Positions 6,430-14,079 of a DNA stretch of 17,149 nt are shown here, piece after piece. Location of the stretch: the NCBI GenBank assembly GCA_043804035.1, contig JAZDJJ010000013.1, forward strand, positions 1 to 17,149. The letters are read 5' to 3'. The first letter of the stretch is position 1. Every line of letters begins with the position of its first letter. A model generated the notes under the pieces. It had not been told where the DNA came from, ran no database searches, and saw only the letters and a list, made by a program, of their open reading frames with translations. The stretch is from JAZDJJ01 sp043804035. Lineage in GTDB: Bacteria > Bacteroidota > Bacteroidia > Palsa-948. A program made the translations under genes and the position numbers.

Positions 6430-7524
6430 ATGCAGTTGATATTAGTTACCATAATCCTATCGTTTTTGTCTCTGTTTTCATTCGGAACAGACAAAAATAA
6501 TACACGTAATAATCCCCGTCATAAACATGAAGATGCGTTTTCCATTATTCAGAAAATGGACAATGAACAGTTATTGCGGTTGATTGATTATATGTTTGAA
6601 GCCAAATATATTCCTGATGATTTGTGGAAAGAAGTAACTACGGAAATAACAAAAAGAAATATTGTTAAAGAGGAAATTGAAAAAAAATCTTCCGATATTT
6701 TCTGTGAAGTGCCACATTCCCGCTTGATTGTTGAAAAAATGATTCCCGATTCCATCTCTCACGTTTCTCTTGAATGTTTTCCTGTTTCTGATTTTTATGA
6801 TAATTGGGACGAAGATTATTCTAAGTTTTTTAAAGATGAGATTAGCAAAGATTCATCATATATTGTAGAGATGGAAAATAATAAATTCGGATGCTTTACC
6901 ACACCCACTTTTGGTCCCATCTCTTCTCCTTTTGGATGGAGATATAGATATAAAAAATTTCACAAGGGAATTGACATTCAGCAGAGAAAAGGTGATACTA
7001 TTGTTGTTGCCTTTAACGGCGTAGTGCGGCTTGCTTTGAAAAAAGGCGGATATGGAAATGTGGTTGTGATTCGTCATTACAACGGACTTGAAACTGTGTA
7101 TGCCCACCTTTCAAAAATAAGAGTAAAAGAAGGTGATGTGCTTTCTGCTGGTGATCTTGTTGGTCTTGCAGGAAACACAGGAAAATCAACAGGACCGCAT
7201 TTGCATTTTGAAGTTCGGTTCAAAGGCGTGGCGATAAATCCTATGTATATTATTTCTTTTGAGTACGGAAGTTTACTTTTCAATATAGTAGAATTCAAAA
7301 AAAATAAATACGGAGTGCTTTCGGCTTTTCACCCTGATACCGAATTTCATATAGTAGAAAAAGGAGAAACCCTTGCAGAAATTGCTAATCATTATGGAAC
7401 AACTGTTGTTAAATTACGAAAGCTAAATGATATGAAGGGATATGTAAAACTAAAACAAGGACAAGAACTTCGGGTGAAAGAAATATTTCCTAATGAATTT
7501 GCCTCATCGTTTAATCTTCAATAG
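6430..7524 (+). CDS. M23 family peptidoglycan endopeptidase with C-terminal LysM domain
   Basis: The 364-aa protein starts with a hydrophobic segment (about 2-19) that is a signal peptide or anchor, then a helical, charged region to about 150. The M23 (LytM-type) domain spans about 160-275, with zinc ligands in HKGID (H178, D182), YAHLS (H226) and GPHLHFE (H257, H259). A LysM module (about 306-350, FHIVEKGETLAEIANHYG) should hold it to peptidoglycan. All catalytic residues are present, so it is probably an active cross-link hydrolase in the periplasm, used in cell-wall remodelling. The 100-nt gap before it is T-rich with no clear promoter. The GT9 gene follows after 47 nt. Confidence 0.92.
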   Translation: MQLILVTIILSFLSLFSFGTDKNNTRNNPRHKHEDAFSIIQKMDNEQLLRLIDYMFEAKYIPDDLWKEVTTEITKRNIVKEEIEKKSSDIFCEVPHSRLIVEKMIPDSISHVSLECFPVSDFYDNWDEDYSKFFKDEISKDSSYIVEMENNKFGCFTTPTFGPISSPFGWRYRYKKFHKGIDIQQRKGDTIVVAFNGVVRLALKKGGYGNVVVIRHYNGLETVYAHLSKIRVKEGDVLSAGDLVGLAGNTGKSTGPHLHFEVRFKGVAINPMYIISFEYGSLLFNIVEFKKNKYGVLSAFHPDTEFHIVEKGETLAEIANHYGTTVVKLRKLNDMKGYVKLKQGQELRVKEIFPNEFASSFNLQ

Positions 7525-7536
7525 TTATTCAATGGG

Positions 7537-7564
7537 TTTGTAATTCGCAAACATTTGTAATTCG
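7537..7564. repeat. Short direct repeat TTTGTAATTCG, twice
   Basis: TTTGTAATTCG occurs at 7537-7547 and 7554-7564, a 17-nt period, in the gap between the M23 and GT9 genes and just before the GTG start at 7572. Runs of attcgtaattcg type are, to my recollection, common spacer repeats in Bacteroidota. It may affect translation of the GT9 gene but nothing shows this. Confidence 0.5.
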
Positions 7565-7571
7565 TAAAGCA

Positions 7572-8600
7572 GTGCGATTTCTTATTATCCAAACAGCATT
7601 TCTCGGTGATGTCATTCTCGCTACATCTATTATCGAAAAACTTTATCATAATTTTCCGGATCCTCAAATTGATTTTCTTTTGCGAAAAGGAAATGAATCT
7701 ATTTTAGAAAATCATCCATTGCTTAATAAAGTGTTGTTGTTAGACAAGAACAAAAATAAACTTGGTAGTATTTTAAAAATTGCTTCAGAAATACGAAACA
7801 ACAAATATGATTATGTGATAAATCTTCATCGTTTCGGAAGTTCAGGATTTGTTACATGGTGTTCGGGAGCAAAAATAAAAATAGGGTTTGACAAAAATCC
7901 ATTTTCCTTTTGCTATACAAAAAAAGTAAAGCATGAAATCAAAAATGGCATACACGAAATAGAACGAAATCATGAACTCATCAGAGATTTTACTGATGAT
8001 AAAATTGCAAAGCCAAGAATTTATCCTTCAGAAAACGACTTTAATGAAATGCAATCAATCATCAATAATTTACCTGCCGCCAGATCAATCATCAATCAGA
8101 ATTATGTTTGCATTGCTCCTGCATCTATTTGGTTCACCAAACAATTCCCAAAAGAAAAATGGATTGAACTGATAAAAAATTTTCCTTTTGAAATAAAAAT
8201 ATTTCTTATCGGATCTAAAAACGATTTTGAACTTTGTGAAAAGATAAAACTTAAAACTCTAAACTTAAAACATAAAACTGTTTTTAATATAGCAGGAAAA
8301 ATTTCGCTTTTGCAAACAGCCGCCTTGATGAAAAATGCACAAATGAATTATGTGAATGATTCCGCACCAATGCATATTGCCTCGGCAATGAACATTCAGG
8401 TAACAGCAATTTTTTGTTCCACAATTCCTGCCTATGGATTTGGTCCTTTGTCGGATAAATCAAAAATTATAGAAACGAAAGAGAAATTTGATTGTCGTCC
8501 CTGTGGTTTGCATGGACACAATGTTTGTCCGGAAAAACATTTTAAATGTGCGCATACCATAAAAACAAAAGACATTCTCAATGATGAAACAAGAAATTAA
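7572..8600 (+). CDS. Glycosyltransferase family 9 (ADP-heptose:LPS heptosyltransferase-like)
   Basis: The 342-aa protein starts with a GTG codon at 7572 (RFLIIQTAFLGDVILATS), the usual family N-terminus with the GD loop. It has the GT-B layout: the N-domain includes YDYVINLHRF, and the C-domain includes IAPASIWFTKQFPKEKW, FLIGSKNDFELC and NDSAPMHIASAMNIQVTAIF, which forms the nucleotide-sugar site. A Cys-rich tail (CRPCGLHGHNVCPEKHFKC) is typical of heptosyltransferases in this phylum. It likely adds heptose to the LPS core at the inner membrane. The heptose kinase gene at 9859 fits this. A run of five imperfect AAAACTT heptamers lies in the coding sequence (8246-8280). The gene overlaps tsaC by 20 nt. 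Confidence 0.88.
   Translation: MRFLIIQTAFLGDVILATSIIEKLYHNFPDPQIDFLLRKGNESILENHPLLNKVLLLDKNKNKLGSILKIASEIRNNKYDYVINLHRFGSSGFVTWCSGAKIKIGFDKNPFSFCYTKKVKHEIKNGIHEIERNHELIRDFTDDKIAKPRIYPSENDFNEMQSIINNLPAARSIINQNYVCIAPASIWFTKQFPKEKWIELIKNFPFEIKIFLIGSKNDFELCEKIKLKTLNLKHKTVFNIAGKISLLQTAALMKNAQMNYVNDSAPMHIASAMNIQVTAIFCSTIPAYGFGPLSDKSKIIETKEKFDCRPCGLHGHNVCPEKHFKCAHTIKTKDILNDETRN
8246..8280. repeat. Five imperfect heptamers (AAAACTT-type) inside the GT9 gene
   Basis: Units are aaaactt, aaaactc, taaactt, aaaacat and aaaactg. They encode KLKTLNLKHKT, a basic segment between FELCEKI and FNIAGK. The frame is kept because 35 nt of repeat falls within an intact ORF. The segment probably sits in a surface loop of the C-domain. 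Confidence 0.7.
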
Positions 8601-9147
8601 TAATGCAATTGAAGTACTTCGTACAAGCGGAATAATTCTTTACCCTACTGACACCATCTGGGGAATTGGCTGTGATGCAACAAACAAAAAAGCAGTAGAA
8701 AAAATTTTAAAAATAAAACAACGTGCAGAATCAAAAAATCTAATCGTACTTGTTAAAGATAAAAAATCGCTGAACAAATATGTTAAAAAAGTTCCTGCTA
8801 TTGCATGGAATTTAATTGAATTGACTGATTTACCACTCACTATTATTTATGAGGATGCTCGCGGACTTGCTTCAAATGTAATAGCGACTGATGGTAGTGT
8901 CGGCATTCGTATTACAAGTGATACGTTTTGCAAAAAACTCATGCATAAATTTGGCAAACCAATTGTTTCTACTTCTGCTAATATAAGCGGACAAAAAAAT
9001 TCAGGAATTTTTTCGGAGATACCTGATGAAATTAAAAAATACGTAGATTACATTGTAAACTTCAGACAGAATGAAACAAAACTTTTTTTGCCTTCCGTAA
9101 TTATCAAAATAAAAAATAATGGAGAGTTTACTATATTACGAAAATAA
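8581..9147 (+). CDS. tsaC: L-threonylcarbamoyladenylate synthase (Sua5/YrdC family)
   Basis: TsaC makes threonylcarbamoyl-AMP from Thr, bicarbonate and ATP for the t6A37 modification of ANN-decoding tRNAs. The 188-aa protein is a single YrdC domain. Visible blocks are GIILYPTDTIWGIGCDA (about 17-33), IKQRAESKNLIVLV with the KxR motif, SVGIRIT and IVSTSANISGQ. It lacks the extra C-terminal Sua5 domain, so it is the short TsaC/YwlC-like form. The start is ATGATG at 8581, inside the end of the GT9 gene (20-nt overlap), which suggests translational coupling. It ends 58 nt before the convergent cold-shock gene. Confidence 0.93.
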   Translation: MMKQEINNAIEVLRTSGIILYPTDTIWGIGCDATNKKAVEKILKIKQRAESKNLIVLVKDKKSLNKYVKKVPAIAWNLIELTDLPLTIIYEDARGLASNVIATDGSVGIRITSDTFCKKLMHKFGKPIVSTSANISGQKNSGIFSEIPDEIKKYVDYIVNFRQNETKLFLPSVIIKIKNNGEFTILRK

Positions 9148-9158
9148 AATTTTACATC

Positions 9159-9176
9159 CTATCATAATTTTGATAG
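9159..9176. terminator. Small hairpin between convergent tsaC and csp
   Basis: CTATCA and TGATAG form a 6-bp stem around TAATTT. It is AT-rich and has no good T-tract, so it is a weak terminator candidate at best, serving either direction. Confidence 0.3.
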
Positions 9177-9205
9177 TATATATATCCCGATAATAAGAAA
9201 ACGTG

Positions 9206-9397
9206 TTACGCTAATTTTACATTTATAGCATTCAATCCTTTTTTTCCTTCTTGAATATCAAATACTACGATATCGTTCTCGCGGATCTTATCTATAAGTC
9301 CTGTTGAGTGAACAAATACGTCTTTTCCTGTACTTTCTGTTTTAATGAATCCAAAACCTCTTGTTTCATTAAAAAATTTTACTGTTCCTTTTTCCAT
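9206..9397 (-). CDS. Cold-shock domain protein (CspA family)
   Basis: The 63-aa protein is a single cold-shock domain, an OB fold that binds single-stranded RNA or DNA. GTVKFFNETRGFGFIK contains RNP1 (RGFGFI, with R for the usual K), and DVFVH is RNP2. It ends at AINVKLA, so it is slightly shorter than E. coli CspA (70 aa) but complete. Such proteins melt RNA structure at low temperature or act as general RNA chaperones. The gene stands alone, convergent with tsaC, and has its own strong promoter (9541-9570). A leader of about 135-140 nt with a long nested stem is predicted, which suggests post-transcriptional control. Start and stop are unambiguous. Confidence 0.94.
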   Translation of the reverse strand: MEKGTVKFFNETRGFGFIKTESTGKDVFVHSTGLIDKIRENDIVVFDIQEGKKGLNAINVKLA

Positions 9398-9431
9398 AAT
9401 AATAAAAAAATAATTAATTAATTGTTTAGTT

Positions 9432-9540
9432 TCATCACGTTGTTGAATGAAAAATTTAAATCAAAAAACAACTTGCTTTGTAAATTATTAACTAAATAAA
9501 TTTACACTCATGAAACAAGTTTATCATTCCAACGCGATGA
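9432..9540 (-). promoter_or_regulatory. Structured 5' leader of the cold-shock mRNA
   Basis: Three nested stems can be read on the mRNA strand. The outer stem pairs all 17 nt of 9540-9524 with 9450-9432 (16 Watson-Crick pairs, one G-U, and a 2-nt bulge on the 3' side). The middle stem is AACUUG with CAAGUU (9521-9516 with 9475-9470). The inner stem is UGUAAAUU with AAUUUACA (9506-9499 with 9486-9479), with a 12-nt loop. The outer stem begins at or within a few bases of the predicted transcript start, and about 34 nt of AT-rich unpaired RNA separates it from the AUG. It matches no riboswitch class I know. Confidence 0.65.
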
Positions 9541-9570
9541 CAAATATACATATTCGTTGTGAACTTCAAA
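9541..9570 (-). promoter_or_regulatory. Promoter of the cold-shock gene
   Basis: On the minus strand, TTTG (9570-9567), an 18-nt spacer and TATATTTG (9548-9541) form one of the best consensus promoters in the window. Transcription should begin near 9537-9534, that is, at the foot of the 17-bp stem. Confidence 0.7.
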
Positions 9571-9611
9571 AAAATAATTTACTTGTGCAATAATTATCGT
9601 AAAAATTGTCT

Positions 9612-9776
9612 TGTCCTGAAATAGGTTTATAGCCGAGTATCTGGCAGGAGGAATACCCTACTGAAGATTATCAGTAAAGTATGGCGCATCACATTTCAGA
9701 ACATTTTAGGATTAAAAACTAAAGTGTAAATTTGTGTCAGGATTATTAACCAAAAAGTGTCAACTTTTTTTAGGAC
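9612..9776. mobile_element. Relic of an insertion sequence (internal deletion)
   Basis: TGTCCTGAAATAGGTTT (9612-9628) and AACTTTTTTTAGGACG (9762-9776) are imperfect inverted ends (GTCCT, AAA, A, GTT shared). Between them is a stop-bounded reading frame of about 33 codons without a start (9628-9729, ending ...QNILGLKTKV), which could be a fragment of a transposase. The family is uncertain; the ends recall IS3/IS481-type elements. A similar end sits at 16605-16623 in the opposite orientation. The remaining 9777-9858 holds a CGCAATGACG scrap (9786-9795) of the arm repeat. Confidence 0.4.
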
Positions 9777-9858
9777 GAGGCAACCCGCAATGACGTTTAT
9801 TTGTATTTTTAGAACTGTCCTATATTCATTGATCTTTAACGAAATTTAATTTGTTCTC

Positions 9859-10857
9859 ATGACCAAAAAAAATATCCAAAAAATATTCAACGCTTTCAGT
9901 AAAATCCGTGTGCTGATTATTGGCGATGCAATGGTAGATGCATATATCTGCGGAAAGGTGAATCGCATTTCTCCCGAAGCACCAGTTCCGATTGTTACTA
10001 TTCAAAATAAAGAAACACGGCTTGGAGGCGCAGCAAATGTGGCATTAAATGTACAAGCAATGGGTTCAACAGCAATTTTATGCTCTGTGGTTGGTGAAGA
10101 TATGTATGGAAGAGAATTTTTGAAGTTGATGGAAAAACAAAAACTTTCCACACAAGCAATTTTTAGAAGTGCAAAAAGAATTACCACAGTAAAAACAAGA
10201 GTCATTAGCAACAATCATCATCTGATAAGAGTGGATGAAGAAGATGAGTCGGCAATTTCAAAAACAGAAACGCAGAGGATGATTGAAAAAATTTCTTCTC
10301 TCATAAAAAATAATTCGGTAGATGTTATTGTATTTGAGGATTACGACAAAGGAGTGATTACTCCTGAACTTATTCAGAAAGTTGTTGGTGAAGCCATCAA
10401 AAAGAAAATCCCTGTTGCTGTTGACCCGAAGAAAAAAAATTTTCATTTCTATAAAAACATTACGCTCTTTAAGCCCAATCTGAAAGAATTGTATGAAGGC
10501 ATCAAAGCAGATTTCCCTCTTGCAAATACAAAACTGCTTTCCAAAATAGCAGATGAACTATGCACCAAACAAGGAATAGAAAATATTCTCATCACTCTTT
10601 CAGAAAAAGGAATGTTTGTTGGCAATAAAAAAATCAAACAAATTATTCCGTCACATATCCGAACTGTTGCAGATGTTTCAGGTGCAGGCGATACGGTGAT
10701 AAGCGTGGCATCACTCGGACTTGCTATCAAACTTGATTTTATTTTGATAACAAAACTTGCAAACATTGCCGGCGGATTAGTTTGCGAAAAAGTTGGTGTA
10801 GTGCCAATTGATAAAGAGCAGTTTTTTCAAGAAAGCATTTCTCTTCTTACAAAATAA
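9859..10857 (+). CDS. hldA: D-glycero-beta-D-manno-heptose-7-phosphate kinase (HldE kinase domain, PfkB family)
   Basis: The 332-aa protein has the RfaE/HldE domain I pattern: VLIIGDAMVDAYICGKVNRI, SPEAPVPIV, RLGGAANVALN (about 53-63), FEDYDKGVI, AVDPKKKNF, FKPNLKE and the PfkB signature DVSGAGDT (272-279) with the catalytic Asp 278. It should phosphorylate heptose-7-phosphate at C1 in the ADP-heptose route to the LPS core. The nucleotidyltransferase half of bifunctional HldE is absent, so that step needs a separate gene, as is usual in many Bacteroidota. The GT9 heptosyltransferase 1.3 kb upstream would use the product. The promoter is uncertain: TTTG (9800-9803), 17 nt, then the weak TATATTCA. 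Confidence 0.9.
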   Translation: MTKKNIQKIFNAFSKIRVLIIGDAMVDAYICGKVNRISPEAPVPIVTIQNKETRLGGAANVALNVQAMGSTAILCSVVGEDMYGREFLKLMEKQKLSTQAIFRSAKRITTVKTRVISNNHHLIRVDEEDESAISKTETQRMIEKISSLIKNNSVDVIVFEDYDKGVITPELIQKVVGEAIKKKIPVAVDPKKKNFHFYKNITLFKPNLKELYEGIKADFPLANTKLLSKIADELCTKQGIENILITLSEKGMFVGNKKIKQIIPSHIRTVADVSGAGDTVISVASLGLAIKLDFILITKLANIAGGLVCEKVGVVPIDKEQFFQESISLLTK

Positions 10858-10881
10858 AATATATTCCAATAGTAAAAATGT

Positions 10882-11622
10882 ATGGAAAATAAAAACAAAG
10901 TTGTTATCCATCCTTCTCTTTCCGGGAGATTAGGTGGGGCTGAGATGTTTAATGTAATTGCTTTCCGTTATGATTTGCTCAATCAACTTCTTTCATTCGG
11001 TATTCATAAACATTGGAGGAAAAAAGCAATTCAGTTGTTGAGTCCATTTGTCATTCATCATTCGTCATCTGTTATTTTGGATGTTGCCACCGGCACTGCC
11101 GATTTTGCCATTGATGCTTGCTCTATAAATCCAAAAAAAGTTATTGGTATTGACATTGCAGAAGATATGCTCAAACTCGGAAAAGAAAAAATCAAAAAGA
11201 AAAATCTTTCCGAGAAAATAGAACTTATGCTTGCCGATTCAGAAAATCTTCCCTTTCAAACCAATTCGTTTGATGCAGCAACAGTTGGATTTGGAGTTCG
11301 GAATTTTAAAAATCTCGAAAAAGGACTTTCGGAAATTCATAGGACTTTGAAATACGGAGGTGTGCTAGCTGTACTTGAATTTTCTATGCCTCAAAAATTT
11401 CCAATGAAGCAATTTTACTATTTTTATCTAAAAAACATTTGTCCTTTGGTAGGAAAATTTATTTCGGGAGACAATACTGCATATACTTATCTTTTTAAAT
11501 CGGTTCAGGAATTTCCCGGTGGAGAAAGTTTTATCAAGATTTTGAAGGACGTTGGATTTTCTGAAATTTCTTTTTTCCATCAGACATTTGGAATTACTAC
11601 AATATATCTCGCTATAAAATAA
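10882..11622 (+). CDS. menG: Demethylmenaquinone methyltransferase (UbiE/MenG)
   Basis: This SAM-dependent class I methyltransferase does the last step of menaquinone synthesis. The 246-aa sequence has AEMFNVIAFRYDLLN (about 20-34), motif I VILDVATGTADFA (TGTAD for the usual TGTGD), VIGIDIAEDML, LADSENLPF, VGFGVRNFKNLEKGL, and the C-terminal SVQEFPGGESF. Two segments look unlike typical family members. Residues 8-19 (VIHPSLSGRLGG) come from a palindrome-like stretch, and VIHHSSSV before motif I comes from a tcattcatcattcgtcat run. The reading frame is kept in both. The start at 10882 is the only workable one near the conserved region. porT starts 2 nt after the stop. Confidence 0.92.
   Translation: MENKNKVVIHPSLSGRLGGAEMFNVIAFRYDLLNQLLSFGIHKHWRKKAIQLLSPFVIHHSSSVILDVATGTADFAIDACSINPKKVIGIDIAEDMLKLGKEKIKKKNLSEKIELMLADSENLPFQTNSFDAATVGFGVRNFKNLEKGLSEIHRTLKYGGVLAVLEFSMPQKFPMKQFYYFYLKNICPLVGKFISGDNTAYTYLFKSVQEFPGGESFIKILKDVGFSEISFFHQTFGITTIYLAIK
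10909..10943. repeat. Repeat-like in-frame segment in menG
   Basis: CATCCTTCTCTTTCCGGGAG and the following AGGTGGGGCTGAG resemble the intergenic Bacteroidota repeat of the form ccctctcc...ggagagg..ggggtgag. It encodes the atypical HPSLSGRLGGAE segment of MenG. The match is by recollection only and is imperfect. Confidence 0.35.
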
Positions 11623-11624
11623 TC

Positions 11625-12374
11625 ATGACATCGTTACATTTTTCAACATTACGAAGTACAAATATGTTAGCACTACGAGTTATTTCTATTTGTTTTTTTC
11701 TATCAATTACTAATTTGGGGTTCGGACAAAGAACAAAATTGCCTTACCTTCCTGATTATGAGTATGAATGGTTGCACTTCGGATTCACTCTTGGCATTAA
11801 TCAGTCAAACTTCATTCTGTTTCCGGCAGATGTCGCAAATAATCCCGATTCTGTTTTAAGTGTAGAATCACTTCCTGAACTTGGCTTTAATCTCGGCATT
11901 ATTGCTGACTTAAAACTTCATCAATATGCAACACTCCGTTTTATACCTGCTCTTTCATTTCAGGATAGATCTATAGAATATACTATCCATTATTTTTCGC
12001 CAAGTGACGCTGTTTTACCTCTTAAAAAAAAGGTGGAGTCAACATTACTTGATTTCCCACTCAACTTAAAAATCCGTTCCGAACGGATGAATAATTTGGC
12101 TGGTTATTTATTAACCGGCGGTAAGGTTAGCATTGACCTTGCATCACAAAAGAATACAAAAAATCCTGAACTTGTAAAATTAAATAGTACCGACTGGAGT
12201 TTTGAAGTTGGCGGTGGAATAGATTTTTACTTTGAATTTTTTAAGTTTTCTACAGAAATAAAATTTTCTGTAGGACTAAAAGACCGTCTGATTCATGAAC
12301 CTACTCTTTACTCATATCCCATCAATAAACTCATTACAAAAATCTGGCTCATCTCAATAAATTTTGAAGGATAA
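11625..12374 (+). CDS. porT: PorT-like outer-membrane beta-barrel protein (type IX secretion/gliding)
   Basis: The protein is up to 249 aa. A signal peptide is clear from MLALRVISICFFLSITNLGFG then Q. The in-frame ATG at 11664 is therefore a more natural start than 11625, giving 236 aa, although 11625 sits only 2 nt after the menG stop. After RTKLPYLPDYEYEWLHFGFT come alternating beta strands (FTLGINQSNF, LGFNLGIIADL, ATLRFIPALSFQDR, LDFPLNLKIR, WSFEVGGGIDFYFE, FSTEIKFSVGL) that suit an eight-stranded barrel. PorT/SprT is a component of the type IX secretion system. Placement next to ubiE/menG is, to my recollection, common in the phylum. The call rests on fold pattern and context. Confidence 0.75.
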   Translation: MTSLHFSTLRSTNMLALRVISICFFLSITNLGFGQRTKLPYLPDYEYEWLHFGFTLGINQSNFILFPADVANNPDSVLSVESLPELGFNLGIIADLKLHQYATLRFIPALSFQDRSIEYTIHYFSPSDAVLPLKKKVESTLLDFPLNLKIRSERMNNLAGYLLTGGKVSIDLASQKNTKNPELVKLNSTDWSFEVGGGIDFYFEFFKFSTEIKFSVGLKDRLIHEPTLYSYPINKLITKIWLISINFEG

Positions 12375-12385
12375 AAAAATAGTAT

Positions 12386-13168
12386 ATGAAAAAATATTAT
12401 CACGAAAAAAAAATAATTCCGAAGAAAAACACGGATAGTAAAGAAATTAAAAGCAATGATTTGATTCGCTTGAACAAATATCTTTCAAATGCAGGAATTT
12501 GTTCCCGCAGAGAAGCCGATAAACTGATTGGAGCCGGTGCTGTTACTGTCAATGGAAAAATAATTACAACATTGGGCTATAAAATTTCTTTAGGAGATAA
12601 AGTTCATTTTGGCGACCGCCCTGTTCGGAGAGAAAAATCAATTTATATTTTATTGAATAAACCTAAAGGGTACATTGCTACCTGTGATGATCCGCACAAC
12701 AGAAATACTGTGCTTGACCTAATACAAAATGTTCCTGAAAGAATATATCCCATAGGAAGATTAGATAGAAATACCACAGGACTTTTGTTACTGACCAATG
12801 ACGGAGAACTTGCTAAAACGCTTATGCATCCCAAATTTCGTGTATCTAAAATTTATCATGTGGTGCTTGATAGTTCTTTGCACACTGATGATATTGATAA
12901 AATCAGAAAAGGTATAGAACTGGAAGATGGGTTCATTAAGCCCGATGAAATTTGTTATGTAGATGGTACATTAAATAAAAAAGAAATCGGAATAGAAATT
13001 CATTCCGGAAGAAACCGCATCATCCGTAGAATATTTGAACAAGTTGGATATAATGTGGTTAAACTTGATCGCGTATGTTATGCAGGACTTACCAAAAAAA
13101 GTATTTCGCGCGGAACATGGCGATTTCTTACCGATGTTGAAGTGAGAATGCTGAAGCGGATTAAGTAG
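12386..13168 (+). CDS. rluB: RsuA/RluB/RluE/RluF-family pseudouridine synthase
   Basis: The 260-aa protein has a Lys-rich N-terminal tail of about 25 residues. An S4 RNA-binding domain follows (IRLNKYLSNAGICSRREADK, then GAVTVNGKII), and then the catalytic domain. The catalytic motif is GRLDRNTTGLLLLTNDGEL with the nucleophilic Asp 127. Later blocks are KIYHV and EIHSGRNRIIRRIFEQVGY. It should isomerise a uridine in rRNA; the RluB-like site (U2605 of 23S) is a guess from the family. It lies 11 nt after porT, so it may be in the same transcript. Nothing is missing. Confidence 0.9.
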   Translation: MKKYYHEKKIIPKKNTDSKEIKSNDLIRLNKYLSNAGICSRREADKLIGAGAVTVNGKIITTLGYKISLGDKVHFGDRPVRREKSIYILLNKPKGYIATCDDPHNRNTVLDLIQNVPERIYPIGRLDRNTTGLLLLTNDGELAKTLMHPKFRVSKIYHVVLDSSLHTDDIDKIRKGIELEDGFIKPDEICYVDGTLNKKEIGIEIHSGRNRIIRRIFEQVGYNVVKLDRVCYAGLTKKSISRGTWRFLTDVEVRMLKRIK

Positions 13169-13327
13169 GGTTTGTTTTTTGTCTATACAAATAGCCAATT
13201 GTATTCAATAATCAATAATAAATGGTTGTTGAAAATTGATTACTTGTAGTGATCTTGGTAATTGAGATTGCCGAAATGCCAAAATAATAAAATTTCCCTA
13301 CAATTATTGAGAAGTTATAAATAAATT

Positions 13328-14065
13328 ATGAGAATACTTAAAGACATAAACTCCGAGAAAATTTTGTTTTTAGATATTGAAACCGTACCGCAGCATCCCG
13401 ATTATCATCACTTGTCCGAAAAATTTAAAAAGTTGTGGGATGCAAAAGCAAAATATATAATCAAATCCCGAAAGGATGAAAGTCCGGAAAAAGAAACTCC
13501 TGCTGATGTGTATAATCGTGCAGGCATTTATTCTGAATTCGGAAAAGTGATTGCTGTAACTGTGGGAATGATTAACGGAAAAAACTTTCGTTTGAAATCA
13601 TTTTATGGCGATGAAGAAAAAACACTGCTTGAAGAACTTATTTCTCTCCTTGAAAAACATTACGACATTTCTACTCATTATTTATGTGCGCATAACGGAA
13701 AGGAATTTGACTTCCCTTTTTTGGCAAGAAGAATTATGATGAACCAATTGCCAATTCCCAAAATTCTTGACAACGCAGGAAAAAAACCTTGGGAAGTAAA
13801 ACATCTTCTGGATACTATGGAACTCTGGGCTTTTGGCGACTATAAAAATTTCACTTCACTTGATTTACTTGCTACTATTTTTAATATCCCCTCACCAAAA
13901 GATGACATTGACGGAAGCATGGTGTGGAAAGTGTATTGGAAAGATAAAGATATAGAACGCATTGTAAAATATAATCGCAAAGATGTTTTGACAGTCGCAC
14001 AAATTTTTCTGCGATTTAAAGGAGAGCCATTGATTGAAGAAAAAAATGTTGTGATTATTGAATAA
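13328..14065 (+). CDS. 3'-5' exonuclease, PolB-like DEDDy type
   Basis: The 245-aa protein shows the three exonuclease motifs of the DnaQ-like superfamily: Exo I FLDIETVP (D16, E18), Exo II HNGKEFDFPFLARR, and Exo III YNRKDVLTVAQI, with the Tyr of the DEDDy subtype. It matches the predicted PolB-like exonuclease family common in Bacteroidota, which lacks a polymerase domain. It probably trims DNA 3' ends in repair; the substrate is unknown. The 159-nt gap before it (13169-13327) shows no clear promoter or repeat. cutA follows after 14 nt. Confidence 0.88.
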   Translation: MRILKDINSEKILFLDIETVPQHPDYHHLSEKFKKLWDAKAKYIIKSRKDESPEKETPADVYNRAGIYSEFGKVIAVTVGMINGKNFRLKSFYGDEEKTLLEELISLLEKHYDISTHYLCAHNGKEFDFPFLARRIMMNQLPIPKILDNAGKKPWEVKHLLDTMELWAFGDYKNFTSLDLLATIFNIPSPKDDIDGSMVWKVYWKDKDIERIVKYNRKDVLTVAQIFLRFKGEPLIEEKNVVIIE

Positions 14066-14079
14066 CGAAACAACAAATA

